A stretch of 64,000 nt of DNA. It comes from Patiria miniata (lineage: Eukaryota; Echinodermata; Asteroidea; Valvatida; Asterinidae). The stretch's first letter is position 1, and every line of letters begins with the position of its first letter. The stretch lies in NCBI RefSeq assembly GCF_015706575.1, contig NW_024037070.1:4645874-4709873 (forward strand). Reading direction: 5' to 3'. Positions 12,101 to 20,832 of the stretch are shown piece by piece. Both the position numbers and the translations under genes were made by a program. The notes below the pieces were generated by a model. That model saw only the letters and a program-made list of their open reading frames with translations, was not told the origin of the DNA and ran no database searches.

Positions 12101-15100
12101 AGTTCATGGTTGCCACCTGCAGCAGGATACAACTGTGGCATTGTTAAAGAGGTTGTGGAATGCTCGAAGCATTTCCGTCATTTTTCGGGTATATGTAGCC
12201 TAAGGTGTGATGAAATAAAAACGGCTTTTGTTTCTGTCATGTAATGAACACAAAAGATACTTTTGAGAGCTGTTTTTCAGGTCCTGCTTCGACCCGAACG
12301 TGCAATTTGTGTAAAAGTCGTCGTTGGGGGCAGCAAACAAAACATAGTAAATCGTGACGTAATAAACAGGACTCCCTATGCAGCGTAGTATAAACGAGTC
12401 CTGTTTACCACGTCACGGTTTTGCTGATTTTACGAAGAACCCGACGACTGTTGATTTCAATTATGCACTCGCCGACCAACAAATTAATCGATGAATTTCA
12501 GTTTCATAAACATATAAACGCACATTACAAAAGAATGGGAGTTTGTCATTATGATATATATGGGTCTACTCTACAATAAAAAAAATATAAAAAACAAAAC
12601 GACTTTCAGCATTCCACAACCTCTTTAATGTAACTAGCTCCCATTGTCGCAGTGACAGTTGATGCACTGGTGCAGATAGCCCAATGCAGAAAGGTCCCAC
12701 GGACTTTAACACCATTTGCACTGTTTTTTATCTGGCGGGGTGAGGGTCAAGGTACAAAGAATGAAAGAAGCCAATAGATCTTTATCACGCTGCCACCATT
12801 TCAGTCGTGTTCCCTATATCCAACAACAGTACTGAATGATAATGTTTTTTGTGCAAAAAGGAACCAGACCATTTTTCCTTCCTGCTTCGCTTTGGCAACA
12901 TTGATTTGAATGGGACAAAAATCAAAGGGCTGCAAGATGATAATGGTCTATTCCATGCAAACGTGGACATGCGTCATTCCATTACCGACCTCAGTATTAT
13001 TTATATTCGTGAGCGAAAAGAAATTTTTCAAAAAATGAAAGTGAAAATCAAAGGTGTTACTCCTTTATTTCCACTTTCAAATTTTTGAAAAATTCTTTTC
13101 GTTTATGAATTACGAAAAACAATGAAAAATCTTCCCCTCAACGCGACCTCCTCCTGCTCACTCTATCCAACACTCACCAGTGTTTCTTCTTGATGTCCGT
13201 GAAGACTTTCACGTTCTCGGCGCCGATGTTCTTCCTGAATCGCAGCAGTTCACCGGCGCAGGAGTTCATCAGTCCCTCGTCACCGACGTGAGAGAAGACG
13301 AAACCCTCAGTTCGGATGAAATCAAGACCTATATCAAGACAGAGTCAAGTCAGGGCTAGCAATATAAATGTAAAATTTGTTAAAGGGAATATACATCATT
13401 TGCTTTTGCTGTAATTTTCAGAAATGGATGGAATTGGGGGGTTGGAAATATAAAGCAAATATAGTTACACTGACTTTTTGGAGGTTTTGGGTTCGAAAAT
13501 GCTATAAAAACCAAGAAAAACGATCATTTTCCTGTAGTCTGGTTCCCTGACTCCATATAAGAAGAAACAGAGCAGTTTACATACATTGGGGAATTGTAAG
13601 GTCAGGGAACCAGTCTAGCTGGCTCGTACCCGTTCATAGATTTGTAATCGATTGCAAACAAGTGCAATGGTCAATTGGGGCCAGTATTTGAAAAAAAGCC
13701 AGTTGTTTCCAACGCTGATCGGCCGATCAGCGTTGGAAATTGATACAAAAATACCACTTTTCTTGAAAATGACAGTATACCAGGTGCCATAATTTTACAG
13801 GATGCTTTAGACTGTCATTTACCAACATCCTATTAAGGTATTTCGTAAAAACTTGGTAATTTTATTTTTCGATGTTTGCAAATGTTGTATATTCCCTTTA
13901 AAGAGGTTGTGGAATGCTCGAAGACATTTCCGTCATTTTTCGGGTATATGTAGCCTAAGGTGTGATGAAATAAAAACGACTATTGTTTCTGTCATAAAAT
14001 GAGTACAAAAGGTACTTTTGAGAGCTGTGTTTCAAGTCCTGTCATGCCTGTATCGACCCGAACGTGCAATTTGTGTAAAAGTCGTCGTTGCTGGCAGCAA
14101 ACAAAACACAGTAAATCGTGATGTAATAAACAGGACTCCCGATGCAGAGTAGCATAAATGAGTCCTGTTTATTACGTCACGATTTACTGTGTTTTGTTTG
14201 CTGCCCGCAACGACGACTTTTACACAAATTGCACGTTCGGGTCGAAACAGGACCTGAAAAATAGCTCTCAAAAGTACCCTTTGTACTCATTTCATGACAG
14301 AAACAATAGTCGTTTTTATTTCATCACACCTTAGGCTACATATACCCGAAAAATGACGGAAATGTCTTCGAGCATTCCACAATCTCTTTAAGATTTTCAA
14401 ATAAGTGTGTTTTTAAAAGACATTCTCAGCAAATTTAACATGGGAAAAAAGCACCCACTTCATCAGCGAATAAGCAAAACATCTCAATGCCCAAGTATGT
14501 AATGATGGTTCCCTTCCCCTCATTTTCTAATTCAGAATACAATGCAGGGACAGGGAACCAGCCAACATGGTTCTAGTTGTTAGTTTTTGATTCATACTTC
14601 CCTCAAATGTGATTGGTATGCAATTTGACGTCGTGCGACATTCAAGGCCAACTTTTGCCGGTGTTGAAAATGTGTTCAACTTTTGCAAATTTCCTTTTGC
14701 ATCGAGAATGGTCTGGCTTTAGGCAAAACTGTACCTTCAGAAATAGTGTTCACAAATGTGACCACTAATAATGAGGAATAACCCCCAACTTTGACTTTTC
14801 ACATTGTGTATATCATGTTAAAGCACAAATCATTGGCTTTCCAATGATACCACATTTATTTCTGTAGTTGAATTTATTCCAAAGATATGACGCAGGAACT
14901 TCAGCAGTGTCCTGCGAAGTTTCGCTAACCTCATTTCGAGAAAAACGGCTTTGAAAAAAAGACACGAATTGCGCTGCCAACAGCAGTGAAAAACGTTCTT
15001 CGGTTTTTCCACTTTTGTGGGTATTTTTGTCCCCAACAAAATTATGGATACCTTGGCTACTCAAAAATACAAAGCAATTAATTTCAATTTTGACACGATT

Positions 15101-17997
15101 TTTCTTGTATATCCAACTTCTGGTGTCGATTACTCAAAACAAGGTTTTTGGGGACATTCCTCATTTTGCCTCAGTAGGTCACAAATGTGAGTGGATAAAC
15201 ACTGAACAGCATTTGCAGCATGTACAGGTTTCCAAAAATATCTACAAGTTATTTCTGAAACAATGACTACACAAGGCTAAGGAGGATTTTTGTGTCGTTT
15301 ATTATTGACAGCTGAGACTAAAAAAAATCCCAAAATGCTCCGGTGCCCCTGGCTCAAAAAAACTTGAACTCTGACGTCATCCACAAAATAACACATACCT
15401 TTGCCAACCCCAACCCCCAAATCTTTATTTCTCAATTATTCATCAGTGTTGCAGAAATATCTGTAGATTTATTCCCCCTTTGCTAGCCTTTAAAGGCATA
15501 TATAGGATCATTTGCTTTTCATGCATTTTTTCCGTTTCCAATATAACACCACTCAAAATCCAAAGAAGATGTTCCACACCTAACCTGTTGAAGTTTCAGC
15601 TCAGTGGACATTACACTTTCGAGAAAACAGTGAAAAACTACGCACATCCTTTTGATCACGAAAAACGATTTTGTCAATATAGCTCTTTATTTCCAACGAT
15701 CATTCATTGGACTGATCGTTGGAAATCACCTACATTTCTTGATTTCTTCTAAGTGACAAGCAAGCCAGACGGAATCATTTCACTAGGTGTTAATTAGTAC
15801 CAGTACGGTTTTTAAAACCATCCCAAATCCTCCAAAATCCTTTTTGCAAATTGGAGGAATTTGCAGGATTGCGGTTACATGGCAAAAGTGCGCTGCTGAT
15901 TTCGGAGTACGCACTGTGTCAAGGTCTTGGGCCGGACCTTGTGTTGTTTATGCTCAGCCGTGCATAAATTCAGTCTTTGATTATACTTGAAAATAATCCG
16001 CGCTGCTCCAGGATGTCACTGCCTCTGCCTCGGCCTATTGACAGTCATAGCAGGAGGATTTTGCAGGATTCAGGCAGTGGTTACCCCTCCATGGACCATA
16101 TTCAAGAAATAATGGAGAAATTTGCAGGATTGAGGCTATATGCTATTTTTCCATGAGGCCAATTGGAAAATTTTGCAGGATTGAGGCTACATCTTAGCAA
16201 AAAGGCCTAGGGAGTTCGGGTTAATCCAAATAAGATTTTTGATTGCTTGTTGGGGTTACTTTTGGATACATGCAAACGATCCTATATGCCTTTAAAGGGA
16301 ATATACATCATTTGCTTTTGCTGTAATTTTCAGAAATGGATGGAATTGGGGGGTTGGAAATATATAGCAAATATAGTTACACTGACTTTTTTGAGGTTTT
16401 GGGTTCCAAAATGCTATAAAAATCAAGAAAAACAATCATTTTCCTGTAGTCTGGTTCCCTGACTCCATATAAGAAGAAACAGAGCAGTTTACATACATTG
16501 GGGAATTGTAAGGTCAGGGAACCAGTCTAGATGGCTTGTACCCGTTCATAGGTGTGTAATCGATTGCAAACAAGTGCGATGGTCAATTGGGGCCAGTATT
16601 TGAAAAAAAACCCAGTTTTTTCCAACGCTGGTCGGCCGACCAGCATTGGATATTGATACAAAAATACCACTTTTCTTGAAAATGACAGTATACCAGGTGC
16701 CATGATTTTACAGGATGCTTTACACTGTCATTCACTAACAGTCCAGCAAGGTATTTCAAAATGATTTGGTAGTTTTATTTTTTGATGTTTGCAAATGTTG
16801 TATTTTCCCTTTAAGTGATCTTCTGATAATTCCCATAGGCCATCTATCATCACAACTCTGTTACCAGTCCTCTTACTGTAACTAACCTGCTGCATGCGCA
16901 ACAGACAACGCCTCCTGGTTGGCGCCAGACAGAATCTGCACACCGCAAGGCATGCTTGGACACACCTCCCGTACCTTGCAGGCCACTGCCGTCATGCTGG
17001 CGGTGACCTCTGACCCTAGCCGATCAGCTGGTAGGTAGGGCACATCGTGCATGTTCTCAATCATTATACCATCCTATAAGGTCGTAAACAAAATTGGTTC
17101 AGCGTACAACAGTCTATTGCAAAAGTCTACCTCTTGATATGGTATTGGGATGATTTAGGAGAAGTTTGACAGTTCATAACCTACCACACCTGCTTGACTG
17201 TAGCCCTCTGCCTCCTTACAAGCTAGACGGATGATATCCCTCATGGCTTGGGTGTGCCTCGGACTGCCTGTTTATATAAAGACATTCCAGGGTTTATACA
17301 TGTTTCGGCTAAGAGTGAGCCCCCCCCCCCCCCCCCCCCACCCACTACCCACGAAAAAAAAAACCCCTGTATTTTATTGAATTCTGGGCCTTTATCCAAG
17401 TCAACCCTTCCCTTTTTAAACCCTATACCCTCCAAGATCCTTTAAAATTCTTTGGGAGGCTTTGGACGATTTTGATGGACTGAGAAAAGGTATATCCAGT
17501 GACTTTTGTGATTTGACACCAATTGAAAGAGTTGACATAATATTACGTGCCACATGCTGCATACTCGTTGACAGTGGGGGGTTTTGTAGGGTGCAGCAAG
17601 ATGTCTTCTTAAAGAGTTCAGATGTCTTTATTTCGTCTACAAATCTATGGTCTTCGGATAAGTTTTTGTTGCCCGATCGGTGGATTTGTGCGATCGCACA
17701 GAAATGCGTTTGCATGATAAGTCGATCCTGTAGGAAATGTCAGACTTTTTTTCCCTTTTCCCGATAATTTATAAATAATCCTTCAGTGCTGTGAATAAGA
17801 AAGACAATTGACAGCGCGATTAATGATGGCAGTGCAATCAACCGATAGTGCAGTGGGATTGGGTGATAGCAACGGTCCACTAATTGTGCCCAACGTATAT
17901 ACTTACCCGGTAGAGCCTTGACGTGTATCATGCCAATAACAACGCCATGTGTCCGTCCAAAAAGCTGACTGAACAACGACAGAACGTTTCTAGACAT
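9110..17997 (-). CDS. BtpA/SgcQ-family TIM-barrel protein, six exons, complete
   Basis: Exons on the minus strand are 17997-17907, 17267-17185, 17073-16887, 13328-13178, 11448-11321 and 9312-9110. Every junction is GT-AG and the frame stays open for 843 nt, giving 280 residues, the usual family length. The N-terminus carries the family motif GVVIGMIHVKALPGSP. Exon 3 has IENMHDVPY and a GVQILSGANQEAL strand, exon 4 has FIRTEGFVFSHVGDEG and FTDIKKKH, exon 5 has HAITADV and DGVIVTG, and exon 6 has IPVLVGSGVT near a likely phosphate-binding loop. The family is named for a cyanobacterial photosystem I biogenesis factor; animal members (for example nematode F13E9.13) have no established role that I know. 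The start is the first ATG in frame before the motif; no clear mitochondrial presequence is visible. It is transcribed away from cyclin E. Introns 3-5 are heavily loaded with MITEs. Identification is strong; function in animals is unknown. Confidence 0.9.
9425..10075. mobile_element. hAT-like MITE with GACTCGACTCGAGTC arrays, copy 1
   Basis: It begins CAGAGTTGTAA and ends TTACAACTCTG, a hAT-type terminus. It is flanked by 8-bp repeats GGTTTGGT (9417-9424) and GGGTTGGT (10076-10083), with one mismatch. Both subterminal parts are arrays of GACTCGACTCGAGTC, around a non-repetitive core of about 250 bp. It lies in intron 5 of the BtpA gene, about 435 bp from an inverted copy. Confidence 0.85.
10511..11186. 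mobile_element. hAT-like MITE with GACTCGACTCGAGTC arrays, copy 2 (inverted)
   Basis: It begins CAGAGTTGTAAC and ends TTAAAACTCTG, with a perfect 8-bp target duplication CAACCATC (10503-10510 and 11187-11194). Its core, including the TTCGAATCCAAGAGC stretch, is the reverse complement of the core of the copy at 9425-10075. The two could pair into a large hairpin within the same BtpA intron. Confidence 0.88.
12148..12624. mobile_element. TTAA-flanked palindromic MITE family B, copy 1
   Basis: Bounded by TTAA (12144-12147 and 12625-12628). Termini are AGAGGTTGTGGAATGCT and AGCATTCCACAACCTCT. The outer left arm and the central segment (GTAAAAGTCGTCG, AACAGGACTC) match copy 2. Here the right half beyond the centre has diverged, so the palindrome is less perfect. 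It lies in BtpA intron 4. Confidence 0.82.
13384..13897. mobile_element. TTAA-flanked MITE family A, copy 2
   Basis: Flanked by TTAA at 13380-13383 and 13898-13901. Termini are AGGGAATATACATC and GTATATTCCCT. The centre holds a near-perfect palindrome around CGGCCG (ACGCTGATCGGCCGATCAGCG). It abuts the family B element that starts at 13902, and the two share one TTAA. Confidence 0.88.
13902..14387. mobile_element. TTAA-flanked palindromic MITE family B, copy 2
   Basis: A 486-bp near-perfect palindrome between TTAA 13898-13901 and TTAA 14388-14391. The arms run from AGAGGTTGTGGAATGCTCG inward through GTCATTTTTCGGGTATATG and ACGTGCAATTTGTG, and meet near 14150. It should form a very long stem. 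It contains no credible gene; the open frame inside is the palindrome read through. Confidence 0.9.
15800..16200. repeat. Dispersed GGAGGATTTTGCAGGATT repeats
   Basis: At least four copies of a motif near TTTGCAGGATTGAGGCTACAT lie within 400 bp (about 15849, 16052, 16119 and 16171), separated by unlike sequence. A related GGAGGATTTTGTAAGATT sits at about 11942. I cannot assign a class. Confidence 0.45.
16296..16810. mobile_element. TTAA-flanked MITE family A, copy 3
   Basis: Flanked by TTAA at 16292-16295 and 16811-16814. It is very similar to copies 2, 6 and 7 over the whole 515 bp, including the GGTTCCCTGAC / GTCAGGGAACC pair and the central ACGCTGGTCGGCCGACCAGC stem. It lies 76 bp beyond the end of BtpA exon 3, on its intron side. 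Confidence 0.88.
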
Positions 17998-18097
17998 TTT
18001 CACTCTTCCTCCTATTACAATGATTCTCTTCCTGAGATAAACTACAGTTGCTGCATCTTGGAAAAATCCTGTTAAAGCACACAATAGTAATGATAGT

Positions 18098-19064
18098 GTC
18101 ACGCCCCAACTATCGCATCGGTCCCAACTATAGTTGGGACTGTCCCAACTATAGTGCGGCAGTTGGGTCGGCCCAACTATAGTTAGGACTGGAGTTGCGC
18201 CGGATGCTTCATGCTTGATAGATCTTGTTGTTGGATTAAATGTTCCGCGGCGCTGGCACCGTGTATTCGTCGTGCATGCATGCCGCAAGGCTGGCCGGTC
18301 ACGTGGTACTGCCTAGTTGGATCATGGAGAAATAAAACACACATGTGTTTTATTTCTCCATGGTTGGATGAGTTGTCCAGCTGCTGGGTTGATTGCCCAG
18401 CAACATTTTGCAAAATTCAAAGATTGCCATGGCCGGCCAACTAGTATAGATGGGCCCCACCCATAGCTAATGTCAAAGGTCCCAAGTAAAGTCGGACAGT
18501 ATGTAACAGAGCTGCCTGTAGGGAATGTTTAATAGTCGTCGTACATCAATGTAAACTATAGTTGGGACCGCCAAATAAAAATATTGCGGTGGCCCAACTA
18601 CAGATGGTCCCCACCCATAGATAATTTCATTGGTCCCAAGTAAAGTCAGATGTGTATTAGAGTTGTAGGGAATGTTTTATAATCGTACAACAATGTACAC
18701 TATAGTTGGGACCGCAAAATAAAAAGATTGGAGTGGCCCAACTATAGATTCGCCCCATCAATAACTAATTTCAGTGGTCCCCAGTAAAGTCAGACATGTA
18801 TCAGAGCTGAAGGGAACGTTTTACAGTTGTACATCAATGTAAACTATAGTTGGGACACCGCAAAATAAAAAGATCGGAGTGGCCCAACTATAGATGGGCC
18901 AGCCCAACAATGGAACTTACAGTTGGGACCGTCCCAACTATAGTTGGGACAGGCCCAACTATAGTTGGGCCAGCCCAACTGTGGAACTACAGTTGGGACA
19001 GTCCCAACTATAGTTGGGACAGGCCCAACTATAGTTGGGACCGATGCGATAGTTGGGGCGTGAC
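18098..19064. mobile_element. Foldback element with CCCAACTATAGTTGGG arrays
   Basis: The ends are inverted repeats: GTCACGCCCCAACTATCGCA at 18098 and its complement ending at 19064. Subterminal parts are arrays of the palindromic unit TCCCAACTATAGTTGGGA. Inside, three tandem 110-120 bp units carry the CAATGTAAACTATAGTTGGG phrase (about 18540-18900). A 19-bp-arm hairpin with a 2-nt loop lies at 18324-18363. The element begins about 100 bp upstream of the BtpA start codon, so it may overlap that gene's promoter or 5' UTR. I found no clear target duplication. Confidence 0.7.
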
Positions 19065-19144
19065 AATAGCATTATTTTAACTAGTCTTTGACAAAAATCT
19101 CATTCAATTTTTTTATTCAGTCACACAATAGTACAGTGTATAAT

Positions 19145-19232
19145 AGCCCGATTGCGTCTGGCCATACAGTACTATCGCAAACTCTTACAACAGAGCTTGC
19201 GATAGTACTGTACGGCCAGACGCAGTCGGGCT
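19145..19232. repeat. Near-perfect 36-bp-arm hairpin
   Basis: The arm AGCCCGATTGCGTCTGGCC... at 19145-19180 pairs with 19197-19232 with two mismatches across a 16-nt loop. It lies between the two divergent genes. It could be a tiny MITE or a structured transcript element; nothing shows which. Confidence 0.65.
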
Positions 19233-19949
19233 AAGTGATAACCCTAACCCTATAAACCCAAAGTAGTCTCTTAATGTTGATAAATCTAATTTGCGACTTT
19301 CTTACTCACTTGTGCATTTCTAACTCCCCGTACAACCACACCGCACTATTTTTTTTTATTAAACTATTGAGTATCGCCTATCATGATGTAACTTGCACTG
19401 CTGCATATGCACTGACTGACAACAGACAAGTCATGCAAGTCTGCGTGCTGTGCTCAAAAATTGCAAAACAAGAGTTGGTTTATACTCATCAATTTCTTCT
19501 TTTATGGCAAAAAATCACATCTGCTACCCAGCCAGCACATTCCATAGCATTCACTGAATACTAATTTAAATAGATAGCTGAATAATTATAGCTTTTAATA
19601 CATATTTTTGTTTTACCTTCAGATCGCGATCGGAACTCCGAAGTGCCTTGCTGTTCTGTTGTTCCCCGCCCCACACGTGTACGTCTGCGTGTGCACCACT
19701 TCCGTACGTATTGCATGTATTGAGCAATGCATGTAAACAAACCGCAATGCGGAAGTAACGACAGCCAATCACGAACCTCGTCTCACAACACTCCCAGAAA
19801 AAGTCTTAATCAATATCAATTTTTCACTAGAAAGAAAGGAGAAAATCCAGAACAAAAAGCGAAAAATTATCGTTAAAATAATTATTCTGTGTAACGTTTA
19901 TTTGAAATATTTTCCCGTCGCATATTTCTGTGAGAAATTAAGATAATAA

Positions 19950-20528
19950 ACACCCTCAAAATTAAGTTTCCCGCGCCGAGCCGCGAAGTTAAATCTCCCG
20001 GGTGGCTGAAATTGTCATAAAGAAATAATCGTGAAATCCCATTTTTAATCTCGAAAAAGTAACTTTTAAGACTTAGAAATGTATTAGAAATTTAATGAGG
20101 TTCATGAACGATTAATTTCAACAGTTTCCGGTGAATTTTTTTGGTATTTTACGAGTGTTTTTAAAAGCCGGCGCGAACTTTTTCGCGGCAAAAATACGCC
20201 ACCTTCGGTCGCCTAGCTAAGCGCGCGCCCGGGCCGGGCAGCTGCGCACTGGCGATGCGTACAGTTTGGCGGGGTTTCTCTCAGCAGCTGCATCAGAGAA
20301 AGGGCTGGCAGGGTTGCTCCGAATTTTTGGCTCTAATTTTGTTTCCCTGCTCTCGTATTTTGTCATCCTTTGAGATAAAAAGTATTTGATGATAAAACTA
20401 GATGGTAGCGGAGTTTCATGACCGCACGAGGTCCGGTTTTGTTGTTATAGCGTGAAAATCACAGGTACACCGGAGCAAAATCTGCCCGCTCTCTCGGCAC
20501 TGTGTACCTTGACTTGATCGGCTCAGCA
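19950..20528 (+). promoter_or_regulatory. Likely cyclin E promoter and noncoding first exon
   Basis: This is one of the few GC- and CpG-rich stretches in the window, just upstream of cyclin E. It holds TTTGGCGGG at 20265-20273, a match to the E2F consensus, and a TTTTTCGCGGCAAAA motif near 20178 that is E2F-like with one extra base. E2F control of cyclin E is well known in animals. A strong donor GTAAGT starts at 20529, and a strong acceptor TTTGTTTCCAG ends at 20796, just before the ATG exon. A noncoding first exon ending at 20528 is therefore likely. The transcription start was not determined. Confidence 0.6.
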
Positions 20529-20832
20529 GTAAGTTGGTGAAATAAAATGTTGGATATTTTCATTATTTCCTCATAATTATTTAAGAATACTGAGTATATT
20601 GATGTTGATTAAACATCCTATCCGGATATCACAGGTTAGTTATTTGTATGGGATGCAAAAGAGTGAAAAATGGCCTACAATTTTTGGGCTGCCCATGGAA
20701 TTCTGCCGAGTGCTAACACAAAGGAGTTCAGCGATTCCGATTTTCTTTACGGAGTTAGGTTAGAAAATGTCCTATATTTTTCTTATTTGTTTCCAGCTAG
20801 CATCCAAGTGAGCTGATCAGCTAGAAGAGATA

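Noticed and set aside
14032..14271. 79-codon open frame on the minus strand
   Set aside because: It lies wholly within the palindromic MITE, and the two halves of the peptide mirror the palindrome. It is not a gene.
18183..18444. Open frames on both strands around the CATGGAGAAATAAAACACA hairpin
   Set aside because: They fall inside the CCCAACTATAG foldback element and have no splice or domain support.
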